From Campylorhamphus procurvoides (Eukaryota; Chordata; Aves; Passeriformes; Dendrocolaptidae): a stretch of DNA of 64,000 bases. The notes beneath the pieces are model-generated. The model was given only the letters and a program-made list of their open reading frames with translations, was not told the DNA's origin and did no database searches. Shown piece after piece: positions 26,282 through 38,400 of the stretch. Position 1 is the stretch's first letter; each line of letters opens with the position of its first letter. Where the stretch lies: NCBI GenBank assembly GCA_013396655.1, contig WBMV01004887.1:935978-999977 (forward strand), written 5' to 3'. The position numbers were made by a program, and so were the translations under genes.

Positions 26282-26467
26282 NCGGGTGCCCGGGGCACGG
26301 CCCCAATGCGCTCCCCGGGACTGCCCTCCTGCCGCCCCCCGCCCGCTCCGCCGTGTGCTCTCCGCGCTCACACCCTTCGGAGCTGCCCCGCGGGAGAGAG
26401 AGTCTGCCTCCCGTCTGCCTCCCGTGTGGCTGGGGCGAAGGAACGGTCACGAAACGGGGGTGGCACC

Positions 26468-26521
26468 ATGGCAGTGTCCTCTAGGCAGTGGGCACCAAGA
26501 GACGTGCTGCAGGCCCGGTGA
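26468..26521 (+). CDS. Possible 17-codon upstream ORF in the SGSM3 leader
   Basis: ATG in good Kozak context (GGCACCATGG) followed by 16 more codons and TGA. It matters only if this stretch lies in the SGSM3 5' UTR, which is unproven. Confidence 0.2.
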   Translation: MAVSSRQWAPRDVLQAR

Positions 26522-29500
26522 TTGTCAGCCGTAATAAACGTCAGAAGGAAGGCAGGAGGCAGATGTGATTCCTCTAACCTGGTGATGTAAATTCAAGGGA
26601 GGGAAGAACTGCGGTCACACGGATTCGAATCTCGTTGCAGGCAGTGGCTCCGTGTGCTCCGGGACGGCTGCTGGTGTCTGCACAGAGCTGGTAAGGGTAG
26701 GACAGGAAAAAATTCCTCTCTCTGCTTTGATTCCTTCCTGATTTTTTGAGGGATGTCTGAATTTAAGCAGGTACTTTCCTTCTAAACAAGTTGATTTCGG
26801 TGTTGGTGGGTGGGAGTTTTATGTGATGTCATAGCTTCCTACTTCGTGATGTTTCAGCTGTATTCTGCATGGCTTGCTGTGGATTTTTTTTGAGGGGGAA
26901 GGATAAAGTAGTAACAGTGCCTTCAGGAAATGAAGGATCCTTCCGTGCAAATTGATGGGAGAGAGAAGCAGTCTTGCTGGAATTAGTCAGTGGGTTTTTT
27001 TAATAATGCAAGGTTGGATCTTGAAATCACCCAAGAAGAAACTGCCAGCCTAGCAGGAGTGGAGAATTGCTGTGCTTTTGCCGAAACGTTGATTGGAACA
27101 CAGTTGCTTGCTGGATAATCTGAATTCTAGATTACTTTTTCAGCTGCTACACTGTCTGGAGTGGTGGCTGGGAAAGAAACAGGCACTGGAACAAAAATAA
27201 ATTTCTTAATGTATTTTTGGATCTCCACTTTCCCTATGTAGAAACAAAGGTTGGATTCCTAATCTAGAGAATTCACAAAGCAAAGGGAAGGAAGGGGGTG
27301 AAAAGAGGCATGACGTGTAATTGAAGAGGTCAGGGTGTGGACTGGTTGTGTCATGTTAATACAAAGTTATGTTAATTCTATATTTAACAGATTAAAATGA
27401 CAAGTAGTTCCTTTCTTCATTCCTGTTTACAATGACGTTTTGATAATGTGGCTTCGTATTCTCAGGGGGATGTCATTCATCGTGACTCTTCCTCTGAAGA
27501 AGGGTGAGAGAATCCAGAGAGAAGGGGTGTATTTCTGGAGGAATTGCACTGGTTGGGGGATGATGGAGTTGAGTTGAAGGAAGTGCTGTACACATACTCA
27601 GGACTGAAATAATTCCCCAATTTTGGGGTCTCTGATAATGTCATCTAGGTTTTTCTTCTTTGCTGTGATTTTAACCTGTGACTTGCTGTCCCATAAGCTG
27701 AGATCTTTTGCTAATGTCAGCGTTCTAAAGGACCTTGAAAATCTTAAGAGGCAGGCAATAATCAAAATCTTTAGTCTTTAAAAATCAATGTCTTTTGCCT
27801 GAGGTGGCATGGCAACAGGAGAGATTATTGGTTAAGAGATCTGTGTGAAATGGGCTGCCAGTCTGTCCCATTCTTAGTGGGTTGGTTTACGTGTTGTAAA
27901 ATTGTTTCCGACTTTTGCTGTTTGGGATGCTTTAACAGAAGAGTTGATGAGTTCAACCCCTGGAGTGATACCACAGTAACTGTTTTGGAAATGGTTGGGA
28001 TGATACCTCTTCCTTACTGTTAATTGCAAACTTCTCACCAACATGTAAGAAGTAAAGAAAACTTTAAAATAATAAATCCTAAGAAGTATTGCAACTTTAT
28101 CTGTGGCAGTACAGAAAAGGCACCTTGTATTTTGCTGTGTGTGGTCCTACAGCTCTTCTAGCTAAATCAGCAGTGACCGTAGCTACTGATCTGTATCACA
28201 CTGGTTATCCTGGATCCTATCCTGGCTCAAATGGATAGGATACAGAGATTGTGCAACTGGCAAGTAGGATGAGGTAAACAAATAGCTTCATGCTGTGTTG
28301 TGAGTGCAGTGTCCCAAGTGTCCCTCAAGAGATAGAAAGGTGTTGGCATGTCAGGTTTGTGTCCTCAGCCACAAAAAGACTTGCCTAAACCTCTTTCTAT
28401 GCCATCTTTCATCACAGGGTCAGGGTTTTAAATACATAAAGTTTACACAGGGTAAGTATCTGGGAGCACTGGGGAAAATCTTACTTGTCAGCTGTGTTAC
28501 TGTTGACACCAGGTAGGAAGGAGGAGGATGTTGTCCTGACACATTAGTTTTGTCTCTGAGGAGGCCTCAGCTTTTTTTAAGCTGGAATGCAGCAAGTTGT
28601 ATTGGTAACAGCTGTTTTGTTTGTGGCTTAAGAAAAACACTGTAGGAGAAATGAAATCACTCTTTTTTATGAGTTAGGTGAAAAGAAGATAGTATATTGG
28701 TATTAGTATGACTACAAGAACTGTTGTTACTCCCCAGACAGCGCAATCCCCAGAATCAGGAAATATAAGTACTTTTGTCTTATTTTGTTACAGATGTTAA
28801 CATCATTGTATATTTTGCTTTTTTCCCTCTTATCTGTGCATATAAATTTCTGCAGGAGCAAGATCTAAGTAGTCAAACATGACATGCTAGATAAGAGCTT
28901 CGCAAACAGTCCTGAGAGGTGTTTTGAGTGTTCCTAACCTCTTCAGAAAGTTAAGTTCTGTAAAGACAGAGCACTTAAGGAGAAAAGTTTTGAATGCTGT
29001 GAGATACGCTTTCCTTAAAAAAACATTTTCTGGAGCCAAATGAAGCGAGACCTGCTTAGAGTCCTGCAAGGTGAATCTTGACTTTTTGGCAAATATTAGA
29101 GGAGACAGTAACACAACAGAGCTATGAGGGTGTGACCTGAATCAGGCCTTTCTTGTGCCTCAGCGAGGTAACAGCAAACCCTGAGAGCTAAACCTCTGCA
29201 AATCCATCTGAGACCATGCCAAGGAAGAGCTGTTCTTCAGGCTCTTTGTCAGTGGGAACAGTAGGATGAGACCAGCTTGAGAATCAAACTTTCATCTGGG
29301 ATGAGCCAATAGGGCTGGTGATGGAGCCTTGAATAACACTGTTTGTCACCACTCAGGGTAGGAGTGTCATATAAAAGTCTTCACAATACCTGACTTTAAG
29401 TAACTGTCACAAGTGTCTTTTAAGTTTTCTTTGACTGGTGCAACCCTGCGTCTCTAGCAGAAATATTTTCTTTCAAACTTCTGTATTCAAATGAAACTGG

Positions 29501-32500
29501 ATAGTTGCAATTACTTTCCGCAGACATCTTATAAATAGTTTGCAGTCTTTCAGAAGTTCATGGGTCAGAAGGTAAAAACCACTTCTGGAGAGTTTCAGGG
29601 AAAACAATTTTCTGTAGAGTTCTGCAGAAGTGCCCTCGTCCTGCATTGTGCTTATTTAGATGAAAGTGTCCATTTATTGTGCGGCACCTGACTGTCGTGG
29701 AAGATGTGTTTGGGGTCTCCTTAGACACTAATCAGAAACCTTCATTTTATATTTGCATCCTGGTGTTTTATGTGGAGTTTCCTTTACCCTAGGCCTTGAA
29801 GACTAGAGTGATTGCAGACTTGCCTTTTTTGGCACATACAGGTTTTCTTATCTCTGTGTTGGAAGCAAGGAGAACTCTGCTGTGCAGTGAGAGTGAACAC
29901 CATGCTCCTTTGTATCCTGGCCTTTTTTTCTAACCTCATTCAATGCTGATAGAAAACTCCAATAACTGTTGTTCCAGTACTCGTTTGTAATCCTGTTTTG
30001 TGAGATGCCAGAATGACTATATTCCTATCATGTATCTCTTCACCACTCCAATAATGGGAGTACAGGGAAAGGAGGAACTCTGCCTCCTCTAATCCCAAGG
30101 ATCTTGACTAACAAGAGTGTCTCCACAGCAGTGCAGTTCTTGCTTAGCTGCCATACTGTTTGTTTTGGAGCCAGGCAAATAAAAGGCAATTCTGCTCTGA
30201 AAATATCTGTTAGTATGTAGAATCTCGGCATTCTGCCATATGTAGGTCTTGTGTAGGGTTTTTTCAGAAACAAGCTTGTTTCCTTGAACTGTGATCAGGA
30301 AGTCCGTCTGTGGTCTGTCTGTCCAGTGTGTAAGTGGGATTCTGCTTTTTCACATCCTTATTTTCGAAATGGAGATGAAATGGTTACAAAACTGAAAGTT
30401 ACTTTTTCTGTTTCTTTTGTATAAACTGTTGATGCTTCAGCACCTTCAGCTCCAGTGGGGCTCTCTCTGTCATTGCAGAAGGCAGGCTTGCTGGACACTG
30501 CTCAATGCAGGGAGCAGAACTGTTGCATGGAAGTACCTTTTAGTTACATTTCTGCACAGAATTACATTTCCAGTGAGGCCAGGAATCTGCAAAGTGATTT
30601 ATGGCAGAAGGTGCAGAATTCCAGTTTACTTTTTGTTGCTTCTCTTAGTATTTCTCCAAGTGCCCTGAGGCAGCTGGAAAGAGGCACTTTGCCCCATCAC
30701 ATTCCTGCAGTCAGTATGTGATGCCATTTGGTAACTGGGCAGCACTGGAGTCCTGCATGGTGCCTCTGCAGTCAGTGGCATAACACTGTCAGCAGTGTGC
30801 CGTCCTTCCTGCCTGCCTGCCCAGCTCTGCAGGGCTGTCAGATCCCCTGCTTTGCTGCTCTTCATGTCTCGCGTCCCCCTTTCCAGACCTGCTGTAGGCG
30901 TTTGATGTATCTCTGTTTCACTTCTACTGCTACCAGAAAGCATGCTGAGGGCAGTTAAAATCCCCCAGCTCTTCGTTCCCCGTCATGCTGTAGGAAGGAA
31001 GCGTGAAGGCTACCTTGGCACCTCCCACCTGTATTTGTAGTGTGTTGCTCTATACCCAAAGCAGTGTGAGCCTGGCTGTGGTTTGTAAGCCTTGAACAGG
31101 TAGTTCCTGGAATGACCCAGGTTCACCAACACCATAACACAGCTGCGGTGTGTCAGTGTCTGTGTGGGATTTGGCATTTTTAAAAAAGCCAGGGTGTCAG
31201 GGTCTGAGGGACAGAAATTACCTCCATCTTGTCCACCCCTTGGTCAGCTGTGTGGCTGCGCCTTGCTCACTCGTGTACTAGTTTGTGAAGCTGGAGTTTT
31301 CTTCTGACTCTTCATGCAAAGCAAATATTGACTCATGGACTAAGGGCATTTGCAGCTCCAGGATATGCCTTTGCCTATTCTGAGGGAGACACTGATGGGG
31401 GAAGGGAAGGAAGGCCAAGGGCTTTCTGCTGAGAGTTCCCCTTGGACACTTGTTTCAGCAGTTTGGAAAGCAAAAGTTTTCTGGGTGTGACAGGACAGAA
31501 TTGAACTGCCTGATTCAGTGCAGAGTTTTTGTCCGACTTCTGAAAGTGAGATGTTAAATTGGTTGGAATCTACTTGGGATTTCAAAAGGTGAGTTGAAAC
31601 AGACTTCTAGAACTGCACCTAAGTGTTTGGCCTCCTGATGGATACTGTGATTTTGCTATCACTTTTCAGTCTCCCAAACCTTTTGTTTTTTTAATAAAGG
31701 AAGAAAATAGAAGCAGTGGAAACCAGCTGAGTCCAGAGGAGGCACTGGGATTTACTGCATCCACTGTTGCTTCACGTTCATTAAACATAAAGGAAAACAT
31801 GAGTTTTTCCAATGCTAGATTACACTCAGAAAAGGTGTTATATATGGTGTTCTTATGACAGTGGATGAAAATTATTGTTGAAGGAATTGTTTCTTCTGGT
31901 GGTATTTACTGGGGGCTCCTGAATAGTTACTAGGTTCTAGTTTTCAGCATACAAAAACATTGCTTTGTAAAATGCTTCGCTTCTGCACAGTCTTTCTGCT
32001 AGAGGTGTGTTTCTTTCTTTTGGTGGCTTCTTACCTTTTTTGGCTGTTAAAATCATCAGGGGAAGAACACTCCTGGGAAGGAGTTTCTGTCCCAAAATAA
32101 AGATCCTACAGAAAGACTCCAGACAGCATCATTTCATGCTTAGCACATCCAGGCATTACCACTGCAGGTTTATGTGGAGGTCACGTGGGAGAAGAGGCCA
32201 AGCAAGTAAAACATGGGCAGCGGGAGATTGCTGTCTGGTGTTTGCCAGAACCTGGGTAATTGAAGTCTCATGCACCACAGCTGTGTGGAAGAGCCAGTGT
32301 GTCCAGAGGAGGCATGATATTGCCAAGAGGAAGTAAATTTGCAGGACTCCTTTTCAAACATCAATTTCTGAAGGACACCTGCACCAGAAAAGAAACTAAC
32401 TGGATATAATCTTTCATGGTGTGTGTTTGCAACTCCAACAAAGGTGTTGCAGGTGGAGTGCTTCAGGTAGCTGTACCTGACACTGCATGCTTCCCTTTTA

Positions 32501-34232
32501 GCCTTCTTTTTCAAGTACACACACTCACTATAACTGTCTTATAGCAGGCTGGAATCAGTGGTGGTGTGATTTGTCTTAAGAGTCTGAACACAAAAACTAA
32601 ATCTGCAAATAACAGGTACCCATTTGCATTTTAACAAAAAGTACATTTCTTTCAAAATGTGGAGAGTGCCTGTTATGTGACGAAGCTTGCTTTGTATAGG
32701 AAACTTAAATTGCCTTTAATCATGGGAGACAATTCTTAATGTGTGTGTGATTTTAGTTTTGGGGCTCTGAGAGTTTGGGAGTTGCCATTAATATTTCTTG
32801 GATCTGATGTGTTTCTCCCTTTGTATTTCTTACTGTTGCTTGTTTTCAGAAATGTGGAGTCTACAAATAGCTAAGAGCTGTAGCAATTTCACACATGTGG
32901 TTTCACAGGCTTTGTGAGAACCCCTTTTGCTACTTGCTGTCTCCTGTCTAGGAGAGTTTGAGAGTTTCTTTAGGTTTTTGTACCTCAGTTGAAGGAAAGA
33001 AGGTGCTATATCAATCCCATGTACTGGATATCCTCCTCTGCCTCCTGGCTCGCACTGGGTGGTGTCGGCTGTGTCAGGGAACTCTCTTCCCAGTTCCTGT
33101 GATGCTGGAAGGTCTGGTGCAGTGGCCTCAGTGCCTGCTGTTGGAGGCACCTGTCTCTGTGGGCAGTCCCTGGCGTGCTGCCTCCGTGTGCTGCAGCAGG
33201 AACCTTCTCTTGCTGTGGTTCACACTTCTCACGCTGCCCTTTCGCACAGCCCTGCCAGCAGTAAGGTGAGCCTCAGGCTCTCTCTGGGCTCTGTCCCAGG
33301 TGAGTGCTTACAGGAAGGTTTCTATAGGAACCAGCAGCAGGAAAAACCTGCCCACCAAGCTCAGTGCTCCAATGTTAGGGACAGGAGAGCAGGCAGCAGG
33401 CAGGGGAGTGATCCCCAGCCAGGCAGAGGCCAGCATGTGATGGCGTGGACAAGGGAAGGTGTTCCCTCTGCTACACCTGTCTTGGGACAAGGAGAGGCTC
33501 ACTCAGCACTCTCCTCCTCTTCCAAACACTGGTCTGGCTCCTCCACAGCAGGTTGGTTCACCAGTGATTGTGCATGCACTGAAGGTTAATAATGGCCAAG
33601 GGGGATCCCTACTCCCAAGCTTGGGGCGCTGAGGCAATGAGAAGTATGGCAGACGTACCACATAGTGACTGCATTCCTAATAAAAGTCATTGCAAACAGG
33701 GTTAATTGGGCTGAGAGAAAGCAGGGGAGAAGGACACTTTACAGGCTCAGGAGCAGAGCAGCCATGGTTGCAAGGCAGTGATAAGCCTGAAAAAAAAGCA
33801 TGAAAATACATTCAGTGGTCTTGAAAGGGGAGTAAGTACTGTCAGTCAATTCACCTGCGTGGTGTGCGTTCTGTGTGCATTCCCATTTAATACAAGCATG
33901 CAGATGCTCAATTTGTAATTGTTCTGTCTTCAGCTGCTGAGAGAAGAGTTGGTGCTAAGGGAACAAATAGGCCTAGAGTGGCATAACTGGTGGGTAAGCA
34001 ACCAACCATCCTGCAGACAGCATTGCTTCTCTGAAATAAAAGCTGGATATTTTTTTTTGTTTGTTTCTTTGTTATTCTTTTTGCCCTAAGAGTTGGTGGC
34101 AGAAAATCAGTGTCTGTTGATCCATGCCAGCCTTTCTCAGGCAGAAAACTGTTTAAATCTGGGAGGAGGAAGCCTTATCATTTGTGTTCCCAGACACAGA
34201 TGCTTTTTGTGCCTTTGCAGTGTTGTACAGGT

Positions 34233-34306
34233 GCTTATCTTGGAGTGCTGTAGCAGGTCTCTTCCAGGCGCTTATCTTGGAGTGCTGTAGCAGGTCTCTT
34301 CCAGGC
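34233..34306 (+). repeat. Perfect 37-bp tandem duplication
   Basis: Two identical adjacent copies (34233-34269 and 34270-34306) beginning GCTTATCTTGGAGTGCTG. Perfect identity indicates a recent slippage or duplication event. Confidence 0.95.
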
Positions 34307-34974
34307 TACAAGTGCTCATGGGAAAATTCACTGAGATGCAAAGGCAATATAACCTTGTACTGTTCAGCAGCTTGGACAGGACCTGCTGGATGAATCCCTT
34401 GGGTTCCTCATTTTAGCAGTTTACAGTCATAAGTAGCTTTACGGAAAGGGGAAGCTGGAAAAGCCATCCCAGATGTGTTAGTGTTAGTTTCTCCCAGGTT
34501 CTTTCCAAGGAAATGCGAGTGACTGATATACCCCAGCATTGGCTTTATCTGCATATTAGAGGTGGCTCTTGCTGTCTCCCACACACAAGTTGTAAGGTTG
34601 ATCCTAAAGTCCAGAATCTCTCTCTGACCACTGAACTATTCCATTGTTTTCCTGGAAATACCCACAGAAGTCCCCATAAAAATTTCCTGTTAACTAGTAC
34701 CAGGAAAGCAAGGAGGGGAGCTGTGTAGGTTGTTTCATCATCTGAGCTCTGTTAGCCTGCTTTAGTTCAGAGGAGCCGGGTTCCTGGTTCATTGCAAAGG
34801 TACTTGATAGCATTTTGTCCACATCCTTTGGGGAGCTGTATTTCCACAGCCCTACACACTTTGCTCCTGTGCTTTGTGATGCTGCTCCTAAAATCTCTTT
34901 CAGGCTTATTGTATCTAATTATACCTCTTTAAACGCTTTTCACCAGTCCTGTAACTTCTCCACAGTCATTGTCT

Positions 34975-35006
34975 TCAGAGAATGATGATGTCAGAGAATG
35001 ATGATG
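34975..35006 (+). repeat. Perfect 16-bp tandem duplication
   Basis: TCAGAGAATGATGATG occurs twice in direct succession. Confidence 0.95.
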
Positions 35007-35351
35007 TGTAGTGTGTTTTTTTAATATTCATAATTAAATACAAACTCACAATATGTGATGGAAAAAGTGATAGAAGTTGACTTGTTTTTTGACATTCTTT
35101 CAATCAGCAATGCTGGTACTGTCACAAGGAATTTGGCAAATGGCAGTGTGCTCTTTCTAGCTGGTCAGTAGGTCTAAAACTAAGAGGAGATTCCAGTCTC
35201 TGGGATTTACTTTTTGTGGGGGCAGAACTTAATTACCAAGGGATTTAATTTTCATGTGGGGAAGTTGTGTGTGAGGGATTTCTCTGTCCACTACCATCTT
35301 CTTAGATACTAATTGAATTCTCTCATCACCCTTCTTTTCTTTTTATAACAG

Positions 35352-35435
35352 GATAGTAACCTCTGACCTCTGTGAACAGCATTTCTGGACCTACTGACAT
35401 CCTCTGCTACTTGGCTTTACCTAGTGCAATGTCAG
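35352..35435 (+). other. SGSM3: SGSM3 first coding exon (77 nt UTR + 7 nt CDS)
   Basis: Acceptor TTATAACAG, then 77 non-coding bases, then ATGTCAG|GTGAGC. Only Met, Ser and one base of Gly are coded here, so the start codon is separated from the rest of the protein by a 1.3-kb intron. Gene predictors easily miss such an exon. Confidence 0.88.
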
Positions 35436-38400
35436 GTGAGCAGACAGAAATGGACTCAGTACCTGTTTGTTTAGTTGCTTGCTCTTTCTTCAGCAGAAAC
35501 TTCATAAAAGAAAGTTCCTGGTTCCAAGAGCCATTTTTTACATTAACATACTGTCTGGTCAAACTGGGAGAGAGAAAGCCACCCCAGTCTTTGTGACCCA
35601 GCTACCTTCTCACTCAGGGTGAACTCAATTCCTTCTTTTACCCCAAAGAAGTTTTTTCAGCCACTGAACACAGAGGAAGAAGGTTGAAATGTAATCTGCT
35701 TTCCCTGTTTTTCATAAGATTTGCTTAGTTTTGTTCTCCTCCCAAGATTTGTCCCAAAGTGGGTGGCTCACTTGATGATTGTGAGGGGTGTTTGGTGTAC
35801 AGTGGTGGCTCCAAGGCAGGCAGAAAGCTGAAGAATAACTGGAGTTCAGCTGTGGACTACTGAGATATAAGCTTTATTAAAACTAGGTCTTCTATTTCTT
35901 ATACTGGCTAACTCTCCCACCCCATACTTTTGTCTAAACCTTCCTTCCGTGTCTGGTTGGTTATTTCAGTGCATATAACCCTGAAGGAGACTATACTTCA
36001 AAGCCAAATAAACCTTTGTATAGGTGATATGAACTGTAGAAGACTTGGGACATGTTTATCTGCTTTATTTGCCAAACTTGTTGTCTGCTTGTATTCCAAG
36101 GGAAGCTGTTCAGTGGGGTTGGGACTGGAAAGGTGCTTATCTTGAACACAGAAGACCAGGATAATAGGCATACTTTATTATTGCAGCTCTCTGTACATGG
36201 TCAGACAATATCCCAGCCCTTTTGATAAAAAGGTTGCACTTGAGCATCTTGCTGAAGGTTCTGATTTTCCATTCTGGTGCCTGGGTGACAGAGTTTCAGA
36301 AAGCTCTGAAGTGCTGCTCGTGCTGGGGTTGGTGCCCCCCTAGGAGGCATTTACTTCTGCATAATAATATTTTTTTATAGTGATTCCTCTGGCTTGGCAC
36401 TGGTCACACAGCTTTTCCAAGCAGATCAGTGATCATATGATGCCATAGAACTGTTTCTCTTTCCTAAAAATCCCTTTCTTAGAGGGAACTCCATTTGGCC
36501 TTTCTACCTCTTTTACTCAGTAATGAGGAACAAAACCACCTGAAATTGCTGGCTTGCTTGCTGAAGTGGGAGCTGTCTCCCTGTCTAGAGTAGCAGTAGC
36601 AATAAACTGCTGAATCCTCCCCTTGCTGAAACAGTCTGTGTTGAGTGTGTGTCTTCCAAGGGTGTTCTTCCAGGTTTTCACTGCTATGTTTATCTTTCTG
36701 TTTAGGCCATCACACTCCCTCTGCTGGGGGTCCCTTCTCAGCACTCACTCCCAGCATTTGGCCTCAGGAGATCTTGGCAAAATACACACAGGTACAGTGT
36801 GGGGCAAGGAGGGGGTGTTCTCTGGCTCTGCAAAAGTAGAGGGCCACTGCTGGTTTCTGGTGGTCTCTGAAAGCCACCGAGAGGGAGGGAGGGGCACACT
36901 GGTGCTTTGGTGGTGGGCGCTTATTTGCTGCATAAACTTCTCATGTTTTGGGGCTGCATCCTGGCTCTTGCAAGAGGCTCTTGCAGAGTACAAAGGAACT
37001 TGTGTGAATTATTGCTTTGCTGTTTTGCAACTATTGCTCCACTGTGAAAATGTTGACACTGTCAGGGAGCCTCTGTCATCATCGAGCTACTGTGGATGGC
37101 TTGTGCATGGCAGGAAATGCTAGCCTCAAGGCCTGTCACCAGGTGGGCAGAGCAGGAAGGAAGGAAGCAGCTGTGGAATTTTGTAACTTAGCCACAATGT
37201 TTGCTGAAGGCAATTGAGCCCAGTGAGGCACATTAAAGTGGAGCTATTTGAGAAGCACACATCTTGGGTGCTGCCCAGGTTGTCCCCACAGGAGGGGCAG
37301 GTGACCTTGCAGGAAGGGGGAGGTGTCTGTAGGTTTTCACTTCTAAAGGAAGCTTGCTTGTAACCTCCAGTGTGTATCCTCCAATGCCAACCATGAGCAC
37401 AGTTGAGGAAGGCTGAGATTTGGGTCATGGGTCTTAATTTCCTTTGGTGCAAATCCCAGTTTTGCCTGCTGTCTTTCAAAGAAAATCTGAGAGCAACAGA
37501 CAGGAGATGGCGCAATGCAGGGAGCTGAATTTGCAATGTGTGTGCAGAAGTAACAGGAAGGACTGCTGTGTGTTAGCAATGCAAACAGTGAGGACCACTG
37601 GTGTGTGTGTATATTCCTCAGTCCATGAGCAGGGCTCCATGCCCCTCCAGAGGTGGGAGTCCTGATGTCGATACGAGGCTGACCTCCAGTCTTTCTGGAA
37701 AAAGGATTAAGGAAAATCTGTGCAGGTTTGATGGCAGGGCTTCACAACTTACACAAAGAAGTCAAAATGGGAATGGTATGCAGTATCTTCTCAGCTGGGA
37801 ATTGTGGGAAGCATTGAAAATTAAAGGGCAAGGGGTCTGGTTGCTCAAAGGGCACAGCATGGATGGTGGTGGGATGGGGCAATATCCATGTGTCTCTGTT
37901 CATTTATTCAGTGCTAAAGTGGTAAAAGTGTCTGCTTTCCTTCCTCGCATCTCCCAGAAAGAAGAGTCTGTTGAGCAGCCAGAGTTTCGCTACGATGAAT
38001 TTGGTTTCCGAGTTGACAAGGAAGGTAAAGTCGGTCACACTTCCATTATGTTCAGCCCTTCCCACGCTTCCAGGTGTGGCAGGGTAACTTTGCAACCATT
38101 CTGTGATAGGTCTTGTCTACCCACCTCTCATCTTTATCCTACCACTGTAATCAAGTGAATTAGACATGCTGGCCTTAGGGGAGTCTGGAGTATAGACTAT
38201 GCAGAAGTCATTTCCATCCCCTCACACTTGTGCCATGGGCAAGAGCGAGAAAAGTTTAGAGGTTGCCATTTCCATTAACAGCTGCATACTGGGGAAGGGC
38301 AGCTTTCCCCGTTCACAGTGAGATCTCCGTTGTGTTCAGTAGCGTTGTAAACACTCTTAGCAGGCACAGTGAAACATGCAGTCTGTTGAAAAACTCATGG

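Larger units (their letters stand above)
26016..26690 (+). promoter_or_regulatory. SGSM3: SGSM3 CpG-island promoter and non-coding 5' exon region
   Basis: CpG-dense sequence at 26016-26178 and 26283-26460, split by the N-bounded duplicate. It holds an NRF1 palindrome (26084-26093), (CAG)6 (26161-26178) and C-rich runs. No TATA box was seen. A good donor, AGAGCTG|GTAAGG, at 26691 could end the first non-coding exon and join the exon starting at 35352. Exon boundaries cannot be fixed across the damaged assembly. Confidence 0.6.
26691..35351 (+). other. SGSM3 intron 1
   Basis: About 8.7 kb between the presumed non-coding first exon and the ATG exon. It contains two short tandem repeats (34233-34306 and 34975-35006). 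I saw no further exon, RNA gene or mobile element. It may hold enhancers or alternative first exons that cannot be called by eye. Confidence 0.5.

Noticed and set aside
33059..33589. 176-codon frame in SGSM3 intron 1
   Set aside because: Low-complexity composition, no recognisable family, no flanking splice logic and no match to any SGSM3 segment.
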